Shown here one piece after another: positions 44,119 through 55,659 of a stretch of DNA of 64,000 bases. The translations under genes were made by a program, and so were the position numbers. The number at the start of each line of letters is the position of its first letter. Within the stretch, counting starts at the first letter, position 1. Under the pieces are notes generated by a model that saw only the letters and a program-made list of their open reading frames with translations, was not told the origin of the DNA and did no database searches. The DNA is from Rhyzopertha dominica (taxonomy: Eukaryota > Arthropoda > Insecta > Coleoptera > Bostrichidae), in NCBI GenBank assembly GCA_025024175.1, contig QCXZ01000138.1, positions 44,673,092 to 44,737,091 of the forward strand, in the 5' to 3' direction.

Positions 44119-44481
44119 TCACACATGCACACATCACATATAAAGATTACTACATTACCGAACGTCAACATTCAAATTTCTAGGTTATGTATTTCCCGTC
44201 ATGCGCGTCAATATTTTAGGTTATCTGAATGCCAGATATGCGCGTACCGCGTACTAAATCAAAAAATACAAATAATAATAATAAACACATAGAGGGCCTA
44301 TACACTACAATATCTATATCTAGTATTTAATTTGTGTAACAATCCTAAGAACTTTTAGAATTTTGTCTAGTCTAGAAAGAGTATGATCGCTGGTGCTATG
44401 ACTTTAACGATGAAAAATTGAAAACTTATGAGTCAATTGTTAATAAATTGTGTTTCACTCCGTAAAGTAAATAAGGAACGC

Positions 44482-44507
44482 AACGTTTCAACGTCGGTCT
44501 TCTTCAG
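44482..44507 (-). ncRNA. Hammerhead-like block of a Penelope terminus
   Basis: The minus strand reads CTGAAGA, AGACCGACGTT, GAAACGTTG. CTGAAGA and GAAAC are both halves of the hammerhead core with a short stem between. It resembles the solo terminus at 15817-15850 but is a different family. No coding part is attached. Confidence 0.5.
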
Positions 44508-44809
44508 GCTACAATATTTATTGACCAATAAATAATAGGTACACATAATAATAAACAGCCAAACTACTACCTTCGAGGAAATACTGGTAACCTAGTATTA
44601 GAAAATAAGACATCTGGTGTTCCTCAAGCAGCGAACGGTAAACAATAGCAAGAATGCAATATTCATTAATTGACAGTTTTTCCTTAACAAATTGAGAGAT
44701 AGCAGCGGGCAGTTCCACATGGGTCATTCATCTTTTGACTTTGACCGTTGTTTAAATGGAATGGACAAGTTTCTTAATTTATTAACAAGGCGATAATAAT
44801 AAAAGCAAG
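44508..44809 (+). other. Upstream region and 5' UTR of the non-LTR element
   Basis: Between the Penelope-like scrap and the ORF1 start. The exact 5' end of the non-LTR element cannot be fixed. A frame on the minus strand (44518-44727) has no motif. Confidence 0.35.
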
Positions 44810-45766
44810 ATGGCGTCAAGCAAGTCGGATGACAAGTGTCAGCTCTCCTGCAAAAGATGCAAAAAGGTCGGATTAATTAATCCAGTTAAATGCAAACGTT
44901 GTACCAGCGCTTTTCACGAAAGTTGTGCTAGCCTTTGGCGCGGTGGTGAGATAACTAGTGACGGTAACTTCACGTGTTGTGAACCATTATCTAATGTGAC
45001 AAGCAACAAAGAGGAAGAGCTGCTCTGGGAGTTCGAGGATCGGGATAACGGCGATGTAATGAACGCTCGACTATTTAAGTACATTTTGAGGCAGAAGGAT
45101 GAATTGATTATGGAATTAAAAGACAAAGTTAAACTTCTGTATAGCCATATTTATCTTCTGGAAAAGTCTAGTGTAGATAAAGGGAACCAGCAAAAAGCGG
45201 TGACAAACAGTAGCTATCAAGGTGACAATATGAAGCCGTGCAGCGATAAGAAGACACGACAACATCAAATAGCAGACGTTTCTCAACCCACTAAATCGGA
45301 AAATAAGGATAATTCTACAGAGAAACCAAAGAGCCATATGCACGGCCAGAAACAAAAACTCTCTTATAAAGAATCACTAACAACGAATCCAAGTAAAAAT
45401 GTTACCGGAGGTGGTTTCACGGCGGAGGCGGTATCAAGTAAGCGGAAAGTCCAGGTAGTGAAGGGCGTCAGCGAGAGTAGCGCAAGGATTCAGGGTGTGG
45501 AGAAATATGCCTATATTTACGTTGGACACATCCGAGGGAATGTCCAGGAGGTGACTATGCAGGAATATTTACAAGAGAAGTGGCCCCAAGTAAATTTCCA
45601 AGTCAAGAAATTAGAAACGAAAGGCACCAATAGTAGTTTCAAAGTAAGTGTTGAACTCAAAAACAAACAAATGTTGTTTGACGACTCCAAATGGCCTAGT
45701 GGCGTAATTGTGAAGGACTATGTGTTTTTTCGAAGGACCCAAAACGGACACAGTGAAAATAAGTAG
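44810..45766 (+). CDS. Non-LTR retrotransposon ORF1, PHD-like zinc-finger protein
   Basis: 318 aa. The N-terminus has a PHD-like zinc site: Cys14, Cys17, Cys28, Cys31, His36, Cys39 and Cys56/57. A helical, coiled-coil-prone stretch follows (85-120), then a polar linker (125-225) and a C-terminal globular part (232-310, YIYVGHIRGN ... SSFKVSVELKNK) that looks RRM-like. ORF1 proteins of CR1-group elements with this plan bind the element RNA and form the ribonucleoprotein. The ATG context is AAGATGGCG. The frame overlaps ORF2 by 47 bases. It has no stops or shifts. Confidence 0.9.
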   Translation: MASSKSDDKCQLSCKRCKKVGLINPVKCKRCTSAFHESCASLWRGGEITSDGNFTCCEPLSNVTSNKEEELLWEFEDRDNGDVMNARLFKYILRQKDELIMELKDKVKLLYSHIYLLEKSSVDKGNQQKAVTNSSYQGDNMKPCSDKKTRQHQIADVSQPTKSENKDNSTEKPKSHMHGQKQKLSYKESLTTNPSKNVTGGGFTAEAVSSKRKVQVVKGVSESSARIQGVEKYAYIYVGHIRGNVQEVTMQEYLQEKWPQVNFQVKKLETKGTNSSFKVSVELKNKQMLFDDSKWPSGVIVKDYVFFRRTQNGHSENK

Positions 45767-48623
45767 TAGTAACAAAAAAGCGCACACGTTCGTTTCTCAT
45801 GATGTGAAACCCTGCGACAGAGCAACCAGCTCATTGCGTTGTACTCAAACTCATAATTGTACCCCAATTAATATTTTTTATGTTAATGTTCAGTCTTTGA
45901 AAAACAAAATTTTGGATATAGAGGCATTCTTAGAGTGTCATCGGCATGTTTACGATTTCTTGTGCTTTAGCGAACACTGGCTAAAAAAAGAAAATATTGA
46001 ATTACTGTCAATAGCTGGCTATGAACTAAAATCTCATTTTTGTAGGCACCAGAAGGGTCATGGAGGCACAGCGATTTTCTCCAAGGTAGGAACAGAAGTG
46101 CAACTGCTAAATTGCTGCGAAAGATACTCTCGGGAGGTGGACTTTGAGATATGTGGTGTTAGCTCCAGGACAATTCTTCTTATTACCATTTACCGATCAC
46201 CAAAGGGTAACTTTGAAACATTTTTAATAACACTAAACAACCTATTTAATGACTTAAAATTTACAAACAAAAAAGTAATAATCGTGGGAGACTTCAATAT
46301 CATATTCAATAAAAATGATTCAGAAAAAAAGCGTTTTTCGGACTTTGTAAGATCTTTCAATTTTGAAATACTTGTCACAGAAAACACACGATATAATAAT
46401 TGCTTAGACAATGTAATAACAAACATCAACTATCCCATTAGACACAGGGTTGTGGATGCTGCATTGTCGGACCACAGGAGTATTGAGCTCTGCATATGCT
46501 TCCCAAACGACACAGTTCAATCTAAGATGGTATATTGCAGACCGATTAGTGCTTCCGGGCTAAACAGACTTTTCGCGGAGATCGGGGATTGCGATTGGAC
46601 GTTTATCGATAATAATGATACTTCCATTAACCACAAATTCTCTAATTTCATTAATATCATTGCGGACAAAATAAAAACTGTATTCCCTTTAAAAGTAATT
46701 AAAAGTTTAGGTAAGCACACCTTCAGAAGTACCTGGTTTAATGATAACTTAAAGCAAATGAGAAATAATCTTCACTTTATATCTGAATTAAAGCAACGTA
46801 GTCCACAAGATAATGCAATCAATTTATACTTTAACAAACTTCGTAAACAGTACAGACTGGCAATAATGCAGGCTAAACGTAAATACAACGAAAACAAAAT
46901 TCAATCTAGTCCAAATCAGAGTAAAACAGCGTGGGAAATTATCAACAAAAAACGAAACAAATCAGGCTTGTGTTGGAATTCCAATATCTCATCTGAAACT
47001 TTCAATGACTTTTTCACTACCATTGCTCATAAAACTGTTACAAATATCAATATCAATAATTTTGATCCAATAAAAATAATGTTGCATAATCTCAATGTGA
47101 ACGACAAAACAAAATCTAACTTTACATTTGCCGAAGCAAGTTTTATCAACACGAGAGATACAATAAATGACATGACCAAAAATAACGCGAAAGATTTTTA
47201 TGGCATAAACATTTCCATAGTAAAGTGTATTAAGGACCATATAATAATCCCTCTAACAAAATTAACAAACCAGATCATACGCGAGGGTGTGTTTCCTGAT
47301 TGCTTGAAATTAGCTAAGGTTATTCCAATCTATAAAAAGGGTGACATGGAAGATCCGTCCAATTATCGACCGATCTCAATTATTCCGGCTTTTGCTAAAA
47401 TAATTGAAAAAATATTGTTCAAGCAACTATCACATTTTAGCGAGCAAAATAAAATCTTTACAACTGCTCAATATGGCTTTAGAGTGGGCATGTCAACCAC
47501 ATTAGCAATTAACGACCTAATAGAATTTATAACAACTTGTTTTGAAAAAAAAATGTACGCCGGGGCAAGTTTTTGCGACCTCTCCAAAGCGTTCGACTGC
47601 GTAAGCCCAGAAATATTGATTAACAAACTGAAGCACTACGGCATAAATCGAAAATCATTACAACTTTTGCATAGCTACCTAAGCTGTAGAACACAAGTTT
47701 CTTGTGTAAAGGGTGAGGTATCCTCCCCAAAAAAGGTAACGCTTGGAGTTCCCCAGGGCTCGGTCTTGGGGCCCCTTTTATTCCTATACTTTATAAAAAT
47801 ACTTCCATCGTCTTTAAAAGAAAAAACTATACTATTTGCCGACGATACTACGCTGCTAACATCACAAAATAGCGCTAAGCAGGCAAAAGAATCCATGGGC
47901 ACCATGCGGTCGAGCGCGGGGCGATGGTTTAGTGCGAACAAATTAAAACTAAATGAAGCAAAAACCTCTAATATGATATTTTCTACTCGCCCTCTAGATG
48001 ACGTCAACTCTGAAAAGGAGGTCAAGTTCCTCGGGGTAGTCTTGGATCCGCGACTCACCTGGGAGCCACACATTAATCAGTTGTCGGGGAGACTGTGCAG
48101 AGTGATTTACCTGTTAAGGTGTCTAAAGAAAGAGCTTTCCACCGGCGTCCTGTTGTCCGCCTACTATTCGCTTTTTGAGGCAGCTGCGAGCTACGCGATT
48201 TTGGTGTGGGGTCACAGTAGTCATGCTACCAGAATATTTGCATTGCAGAGGCGTACGGTTCGAATCATTACTGGATTAGACTATCGGGACGACGTTAGGG
48301 CAGCATTCATAAAACACAAAATCTTGACTATTCCATCCTTGTATATTTACCACTGTGTTATGTTTATATACAAGCACAGACATCATTATCATACTCGTAG
48401 TGAGGTACAACCCTATAATACCCGTAATGCATACAGTTTGAGTGTGGATTTCTTAAGATTGAAGAGAAGCAGAAGTTCTTTTAACTTCCACGCCATCAAA
48501 TTCTTCAACAAAATACCGGCGGAGATCATCGCTTTGCCTCCAAACTTGTTCAAAAGGAAAATAAAACAACACCTGATCCGTGGTGCCTACTATGACACCA
48601 ACCATTTTATAATGTCTTCTTGA
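45720..48623 (+). CDS. Non-LTR retrotransposon ORF2, endonuclease-reverse transcriptase
   Basis: 967 aa, uninterrupted. The AP endonuclease spans about 50-262, with Glu85 (CFSEHWL), Asp191/Asn193 (VGDFNI) and SDH at 250-252. The RT spans about 500-780: NYRPIS 549-554, CDLSKAFD 619-626 with catalytic Asp620, GVPQGSVLGP 676-685 and FADD 707-710. A C-terminal tail with RRTVRIITG and YNTRN follows. The protein nicks target DNA and primes reverse transcription there. All catalytic residues are present. The motif wording fits the CR1 group, perhaps Daphne. The ATG at 45720 lies inside ORF1 in the +1 frame; no other Met occurs before the nuclease domain, so overlap or reinitiation is implied. Confidence 0.95.
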   Translation: MCFFEGPKTDTVKISSSNKKAHTFVSHDVKPCDRATSSLRCTQTHNCTPINIFYVNVQSLKNKILDIEAFLECHRHVYDFLCFSEHWLKKENIELLSIAGYELKSHFCRHQKGHGGTAIFSKVGTEVQLLNCCERYSREVDFEICGVSSRTILLITIYRSPKGNFETFLITLNNLFNDLKFTNKKVIIVGDFNIIFNKNDSEKKRFSDFVRSFNFEILVTENTRYNNCLDNVITNINYPIRHRVVDAALSDHRSIELCICFPNDTVQSKMVYCRPISASGLNRLFAEIGDCDWTFIDNNDTSINHKFSNFINIIADKIKTVFPLKVIKSLGKHTFRSTWFNDNLKQMRNNLHFISELKQRSPQDNAINLYFNKLRKQYRLAIMQAKRKYNENKIQSSPNQSKTAWEIINKKRNKSGLCWNSNISSETFNDFFTTIAHKTVTNININNFDPIKIMLHNLNVNDKTKSNFTFAEASFINTRDTINDMTKNNAKDFYGINISIVKCIKDHIIIPLTKLTNQIIREGVFPDCLKLAKVIPIYKKGDMEDPSNYRPISIIPAFAKIIEKILFKQLSHFSEQNKIFTTAQYGFRVGMSTTLAINDLIEFITTCFEKKMYAGASFCDLSKAFDCVSPEILINKLKHYGINRKSLQLLHSYLSCRTQVSCVKGEVSSPKKVTLGVPQGSVLGPLLFLYFIKILPSSLKEKTILFADDTTLLTSQNSAKQAKESMGTMRSSAGRWFSANKLKLNEAKTSNMIFSTRPLDDVNSEKEVKFLGVVLDPRLTWEPHINQLSGRLCRVIYLLRCLKKELSTGVLLSAYYSLFEAAASYAILVWGHSSHATRIFALQRRTVRIITGLDYRDDVRAAFIKHKILTIPSLYIYHCVMFIYKHRHHYHTRSEVQPYNTRNAYSLSVDFLRLKRSRSSFNFHAIKFFNKIPAEIIALPPNLFKRKIKQHLIRGAYYDTNHFIMSS

Positions 48624-48786
48624 ACGATATTTATTTAATGTCTGTAATGTATGAAATGTATGTAGTGTAATTAACGTATTTCCTGTTCGTACTTTCTATT
48701 TTATTATATAATGACGTGTGTAAACCAATTCTGTAGTAATAACACGAATAAATAAATACTAAATACTAAATACTAAATACTAAAAA
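48624..48786 (+). repeat. 3' UTR and (TACTAAA)n tail of the non-LTR element
   Basis: About 130 bp of AT-rich UTR ends in AATAAATAAATACTAAATAC and about four TACTAAA units (48757-48785). CR1-group elements usually end in short tandem repeats instead of poly(A). This marks the 3' end of the element. Confidence 0.85.
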
Positions 48787-48875
48787 ATGAACATCAACTG
48801 ACTGAAATATTAACTACAGTTTTGTTGTTTTAAATGGAACGATCCCATTCTGAGTAGCCCATTGGATAGAGCAGA

Positions 48876-51490
48876 TTTATTTATTTATTTATGTAACCAA
48901 CAGGCATTCTTGCCCAATTACAGATTACAATTTAAAAAAATCAAAATTACATTATAGATCACCCACATTATACATTTTCACAAATCACTAAGAACAAAAT
49001 TAATTGAAATGCAAAAATATTTAACTAAATAGATTGATTTAAACCTAAATACCTTTTAACAGATTTTTTGAAAATCGCAAACGAAACATAAAAGATGTCC
49101 AAAAGATCAAGTTTGTTTACAAAAACACATATTCTTCTGACGGGAGAGTTCACTGCCAGGTTCGTTCTTCGCTGCTGAACGTAGAATGTATTTTGCGAAC
49201 GACTGTTATAAGCCGGAATCGCAAACGAAACTGTACCCAGCACATTAATACAATCACACAAATTATTTATGATTTTAAATAGGAAAATTGCGTCATTCAA
49301 TTTACGCCTTTCACACAATTTCAGAATATTGAAAGTTGCAAATGCACTTACTAGTGAAGCATAAGAAATATCAAAACGGTACTCTCGATGCAATTTATAA
49401 CACAGAAATCTTAAAAACTTTTTTTGCCCTCTTTCAATTTCATCAATGTAACACATATAATAAGGCGACCATATGATTGAGTTGAATTCCAATAAACTTC
49501 TCATGTGATAATACGTATGTACGTATTATACAAAACCACAAATTTCCAATATCTTGAAAATTATATGAATTTCTAGTTATAAATCCTAAATTTCTATATG
49601 CCCTACCCACAATACCTCGAATGTGGCCTCTAAATGACAAGTTCTTATCAAATATAACCCCCAAGTCTTTAGTCTCATTTTTTGCTTCCAGATTACAGCC
49701 ATTAATGTTATACAAATATTCAATTACATTTTTTTTCGAAAAGCATTTCTCGATCTTCATTTTCAAGTAATTATTCCAGTAACCTACGCTGCTCAAAGTA
49801 AGATACAGTCTGATATAGTGTTAATTTCTTAAATTTTAATTAATCATACACACAAACAACGATGGTCCCAAGTTAGACCCCTGATGAACACCCGATTTTG
49901 TTTCAAATACTTTTGAATTTGACCCCTTGTACACGACATACTGACGCCTTTCAGATAAGTAAGAAGCAAATAGTGTAAGTAGAGAATAACTTAACCCAAA
50001 ACAATACATTTTAATGAGTAAAACGTCATGATGCACTGCATCGAATGCTTTTGCAAAATCTGTGTAAATTGTATCCACTTGACAATTTTTAGTAGATGAT
50101 TTACATAAGCTCTCTGTAAAGTTAATGAAGTTTATTGTAGTCGATCGCTTTGGCATAAAACCCTGCTGGTTGGGTGATATATGCGATTTAATGTGAAAAA
50201 ATATCTTATCGTAAATAATCGTTTCAAATATATTACAAGGAACAGACAAAAGTGCAATAAACCTATAGTTTTGAATATTGTTTATGTGACCCCTTTTATG
50301 AATTGGAAATATTTTTGTCAATTTCCATTTTGAAGGATATGTGTAGTTTTAAGTATCAAATTAAATATTAGTTGCAAAGGCCATATTAGCAAATCAGAAC
50401 AACCTTTAAAAATATACGGCGGAATAGCATCCGGTCCCAAAGATTTCTTCGGTTTTAGTTTCTTAATCGCATTTCTTTACTGTTTAAAGTATTGTTTATA
50501 GTAACTTCATCACTGTGTATAATTGCGTCTATGTCATATTTGGCATTATCAGACCTATATACAGTTCGAAAATAACTAGCATACAATTCAGCAATGTCAT
50601 GAGGAGAGTATGCGTTTCCCATGCCCGAAGTACATGTCATTCTCACCATATTTCAAATTAGTTTTATTATTTTTAACAAAGGACCATAACGGATTTACAT
50701 TACCTCGAATATCGTTCTCTACGTAAGCAATTATTATATCTTTTTTTCATTTTGTTTCTTAAGAAATTGTATATTTGCAAATCATGAACGTTGGCAGTAG
50801 TCTTACTTATTTTCCTATATCTGTCCTTCCTCTTTATATCACTTAAATTTCACGTGTAAACCATTTTGGATAATGTGTTTTTAGTAGAAGTTTTAGGAAC
50901 ACACTCATCAATAACCCCATATAAATTTTTATAAAACATGTCCAACATATCATCGACTTTACAACAATTATAAAGCGGAAGCCAATCAATTTTTTGTAAT
51001 TCTCTATATATTTTGAGAAAATCAGCCCTTTTATAGTAGTATTTAGGTTCACTTTTGGTGAAATCTTTACTCACTATTACATTCATATTAAAATACAGTG
51101 GTGGATAGTGTTTGTCCTCTTCCACTAGCATATTTTCAGACTTTAATACATTTATTTTTACATTGGAAATATCTAGGTCTAATATTGTATTGTTATGGTT
51201 GCGAATTAAGTTATATTGTCTTATGTTAAACATTTCCAGAAAATTCTGAGGGTATCTATCTTTAAGTGATGATAAACTATTGTTAAATCTAGGCAAGTTT
51301 AAATCCCCATTTATTAGCATGTTAGAGTTAGTCAACAAGAAATGCTTTTCTGCGGCGTGATAAAAAAACTATTATAAATTTCCAAAGAAGAATTGGGCAC
51401 AAAATACAAACAACAGTGAACAAACGAACTTCCCTGCAACGTAAGTCTTATCCACATTTGATGTTGAGTAATTGCTGTTCACGAAACAGT
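48876..51490 (-). pseudogene. Jockey-like retrotransposon, degraded
   Basis: The minus strand gives, in order: end of the AP endonuclease (LINGDLNLPRFN, about 51320), linker with ADFLKIYRELQKIDW, HKRGHINNIQNYRFIALLSV (about 50290), TDFAKAFDAVHHDVLL (motif A), GVHQGSNLGPSLFVCMIN (motif B), KDLGVIFDKNLSFRGHI (about 49650) and a C-terminal tail ending at 49025. The catalytic YADD segment between 49796 and 49836 is deleted. At least four frame breaks occur. The 3' end is a TTTATTTATTTATTTA tract (48876-48892), the tail in reverse. The 5' half of the nuclease is absent. Confidence 0.9.
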
Positions 51491-52019
51491 CTGTCCACAA
51501 TAGCTAATTTTTTGATTTGAAGTCGAAGAGTAGAGGATTAAAAGGTAAATTAATTCCTACTTTTTTGTTTAATTCAATATGCTCCATCCAATGAGCTAGT
51601 CAAAACGGGGTGGTTCCATTTAAATAACAAAGTTGTAGTACATATCTCAGTTGATTTTCTTTCATTACCATTATATTTTTCTAGAAAAATTAAGAAACTT
51701 TCTCACTTTTATGGAATAGTTTGCTATTCTAACTGTTAGCTTGAACACGCTGTATTGGTATTCTCTTTTTGTTAAACACAGACTGCTGTTTATTTAATCC
51801 GTGAAAAATAAAGTTTATTATTATTATTATTATATTGATGGGTCGAATGAATAAAAAAATATCAATAGGTATACCGTTATTTAAAAAATGGTATCTTTTT
51901 CCATACACATCTCATCCCTGTCGAAATAACAGTTATATTTTGGCTCAATAACATCAACTGGAACAACTCAGTATGTAAATAACTACTCCGTATTTTATTT
52001 TTGTTATGTTTTATGTGAC
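51491..52019. other. Non-coding interval with retroelement-like 3' tail
   Basis: At 51803-51833 AATAAA is followed by five or six TTA units, which looks like the 3' end of a plus-strand retroelement. Its body is not recognised. Confidence 0.4.
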
Positions 52020-52270
52020 AGCACCCCACACTTTATGATGGCCACGTTCATTACGTCCACCTCAAATAGGGGTCCTAAATTCGACCGGGACAGTAACACT
52101 TTGCAGCCAAATTGTTCCATGGCTATTTAGCATGGGTACAGTGCTTATTTATGGCTGTTTGGTCCACCTGCTACAGGACCGTCCATCATTTCCCAACACC
52201 TCCAGCCGAAGGGCCCCGCACATGCAGCACTGCTTCAACTCTAGACATTCTAATAGATATTTAATAGTCG
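52020..52270. other. High-complexity island
   Basis: Non-repetitive and GC-richer than the flanks. Transcription-factor-like words include TTTATGATGGCC, GTCCACCTGC (E-box CACCTG) and GGCTATTTAG (MEF2-like). No coding signal. A candidate enhancer. Confidence 0.3.
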
Positions 52271-53279
52271 GCTAACGCGCATGACTTAGGAGGTGAACAT
52301 GATTGCTTGAAATAATATCGCACATCTTAAATTTCGCTTTATACAATGTTTACTTAGGCGTAAAAACTTCACCTTACTGTCAATATTTTCTTCTTTTTCA
52401 GCATGAATTACGGCGTTTAAACATCATCGTGACATTGAGTTTGATAATTCTTTAAATTCTTTTAGAAGGACAAAGCCTAATTCTCGAAGGGTGTCTGGTG
52501 TGACCGAACCAGTACGAACAAGTTTTTATTGAATAAATATGCAGAGAGGGTTACAAAAGAATTCCATAAATTCATAGTATTTAGTTCTGAATGTTTTTTT
52601 TATGAAACTAATGACAACTCAAAACAACTTCCGGTTATACAGGAGGCTGGTATTAACTTCATTATTTAAAATATAATACCCTATATGCATATATTTTAAT
52701 AAAATTTCCAGGATATTGAAGTTTTTTCAAAGGCGTTGACAGCTGCAGGGGGCAATTGGTGTTTGCCATACGAGACAAATTCTAATCGAAACAATTCTCG
52801 CCGATAACATTAATGACAAGGATCCAAACTAAATTTTCATGTAGTGGGGATGATAGCTGCATCTGCATTGCAAACTGGGATGAAACTTGGCACGAGTGTA
52901 CATTCCCATACCTTCGATTTAAGTTTGAAGCCACCAAGGGTAAGTTGCCAAAAACAGTACTTTTTGAAGTTCCTGAACCGGGTTTTCGACATGCGGCATA
53001 TTTTGAATTTTAGTGTTTACATCTATTCCAAATAAAAAAAAAACATTAAAACCCCTGGTTGGCTGCCTACGCAGGGCAAAAATCGCACCTTTTTAATGAC
53101 AATGACAAACGACTGTATGTACGCACCTGGTGAGCCATACGCAGACGTTACAGATTAAAAACGTTTAAGATCAATTAGTTGATAACATGGTTCATCATAA
53201 AATTTAATAGGTAGGGGGAGGCATACTCTGCTTAAACGCATAATACTTATATCATATTAAGAAAAATAGCAGATTTCGG
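52271..53279. other. Non-coding interval
   Basis: The 66-codon frame at 52813-53013 (starts MTRIQTKFSCSGDDSCICIA) matches nothing I know and is short. No repeats recognised. Confidence 0.3.
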
Positions 53280-53540
53280 TTTTTAATTTTCACGATGGCG
53301 CCTGCCGATTTAACAGTCATTTATAGAAAACGCAGTTTTCGGCGCTTTTTTGGTTTTATCAGGTTGAGATAGGTCAGTGCATTAGATTATTGTTCAGTTA
53401 TATCCGATAAACGGTCAAGTGCGAGTCTTCATAATGCGAGTCGAGTTAAAGCTTGTGAGGACAATAATAAAGTACATTTTGAACATCTTTTGGGATGAAG
53501 CTATGTGTTTTTTTGTGTTTGGCCAGTACTTCGGTAAGTT
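53280..53540 (+). promoter_or_regulatory. Possible 5' exon with splice donor
   Basis: GC-richer text (ATGGCGCCTGCCG at 53294) precedes an initiator-like TTCAGTTAT near 53395. A donor-like TTCG|GTAAGTTTTT follows at 53534. No protein-coding continuation is identified. Confidence 0.2.
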
Positions 53541-55241
53541 TTTACCTTAATAACTGTGCTTGTTTTGGAAGTCAGTGACGCCGAACGGTATCTAGATCTT
53601 GGGGTTCTATTTTTAAAGAAAATGAATTATGCTATCGATATATTGTTTTTATATGTTGTTGAGATGTTGCAGTTTAATTTAAGACATCACTTTCAAAATC
53701 GCGTTTAGAACAGATTTCTTTTCTTCTTTGAACGAATACATTATACATTCTTTTAGAATTACAGAAAACTTTCAGCTATGCAGAATTATATTCGGACATT
53801 ACAGATCTAAAGAATGTTAACCTCATTAAACCAGTAATATAGGAATGTTTAAATTGCGGATTTGCAGTAAATGCAAACTTTGGAAACAACACAAGGAAAA
53901 CTCACAAGTTGTATTTGAACGAGTATTATGGTTTGCAATACATCTAAACATCCACAAAGTTCTGTTCCGTGGCAAAGACATTATTGCTTCTTGTATTCTT
54001 CCAATTGGACGGTATTATAGAAAGCTCTAGAACGTAGAGATGAACACAACAACCTCTTTTACCTAGTTGACACAAATTTGGGCTTTATACGCAGATTACT
54101 CATAATTTGGGATCTACCTTCTACCAACTGCTAACTTTTTAGAAACCATTAATTCTTCTCTAGTCTTATAGCAGGATACGTAGGTACCACTTTTTGTGAA
54201 TTTAGTAAATATGAGGAATAAAAAATAAAGCTAATTGTTTAATTTTTTCTTAAAACCTCAGTGGATGGATAACAACGCATCAAAGACAGAAACCTTTATA
54301 TTACGAATTAAGTGATTAAGTGTGTTTAAAACAAAATATTAATATCGTTCGATGCAAGGCGAAGGTATTACTGTAATTTACCCGCCTTGAGGTATTGTAC
54401 GCTTCGCAATGGTTCACAATGGATAAAAGGGGCATCATCAAAGAAAGGAATATATGCAACTTTGACCTAAAATTTGAATGGGGCTTTCACGGTACAGTTG
54501 AAAGTATGTATGACCAGTAATAAAATGGTCTCGTGTTCGCACCTTAGCAATTATTTTACAATAAATATATAGGCCTGCTATCTTAATAAGTATCTCCTAT
54601 ATTAAGAGAGGATTATTATCTTTGGTCTTTATTATATAACTTTGGTTTTAATTAGCTTTTGGTCGCCGGAAATTGGCCACAGTACCACGAATTACGCTCT
54701 AAAGCTCGAAAACACTGAGCGACGAGTGATTCAACTCTAAACGCGCCGCTTGCGGTTTAATAGCCTTACAAGTGGTTAACTTGACATAAAGTATGTCACT
54801 TCCATCTGGAATTTGAATAAGGTTAGAACGTTTGATTAGTAGGCAAAAGCCTGTTACCCCATGTTAATTTGATCTTTTTGTATTTAATAATCGTCATTGC
54901 TGTCATTTATTGCTTTTGTCTATTTAATTCTTGTTAATTTTTGGGCCAAACCTGGGTATAATTTGTAGTATATTTTTGTTATTCATGAATTTTGTGATCC
55001 CAAAGCGTGGCGTAAGTTTGGCTGGTTATCCACTTGAGAGTCATGTTTTTAACGCTTTTTATAAAGGCGCTATTGTCCGCTCGAGAACGGCTTAACGGAG
55101 AGAACTCGTTGATGGGTTGTTGTATAGGTCTTGGCCCAACAATGACCACGTTTTTTCTCTTTCTACAAGAAAACTATCTATACTTAAAATGAGGTTGAGT
55201 ACATCTCGACGAAAAGGCTATTTAATTCTTGTTGTGCTGGT
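53541..55241. other. Non-coding interval
   Basis: No gene or repeat recognised. A GC-richer piece at 54655-54790 is unassigned. Confidence 0.3.
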
Positions 55242-55613
55242 TCAGTCGTTCAGGCTTCCTTCCTGTCGTTTTTCTAGGTAAGTATGTTTTTAAAGCAATT
55301 TCAATTTACGACACCATTATATTTGAAGAAAATAGAAATTAGCGTCGAAACATCATTGTCATTGTATGACCTTTTACGTCCAATGAAATCCTAACTTATA
55401 ATTATTTTTTTCTGTCTTTTAAAGTTCGTTCTTCTTAATTAACGGCGTAACGGTAACACTACCATGAAGACTTCCTGGTGCTTGGCATTTTCCTTATTTG
55501 GCCTCCGGACCATAGTATACAGCTTGGTCTTGTGGATCCGAATTTAACTCCTGCCTTATCAATTAACGTTGTGTTTCAGCAAAACCCTTTCACTCAGTGC
55601 CCTCGCAAATAAA
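55242..55613 (+). other. Possible mini-gene with one intron
   Basis: TCAGTC at 55242 fits an arthropod initiator, with TATTTAA about 25 bases upstream. A strong donor CTAG|GTAAGTATG lies at 55278 and a T-rich tract with AG at 55423-55424. ATG at 55464 (context ACCATGAAG) opens 27 codons starting MKTSWCLAFSLFGLR, which is signal-peptide-like. AATAAA follows at 55608. Every signal is present in order within 370 bases, but each is weak alone. A chance arrangement or an LTR remnant are alternatives. Confidence 0.2.
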
Positions 55614-55659
55614 GTCCCACTTATCTGAAGTTAGTCCCTCCGTCCGATCCTTCACAGAA

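Noticed and set aside
47675..48073. 132-codon frame antisense to ORF2
   Set aside because: It is a shadow of the conserved RT region and has no motif of its own.
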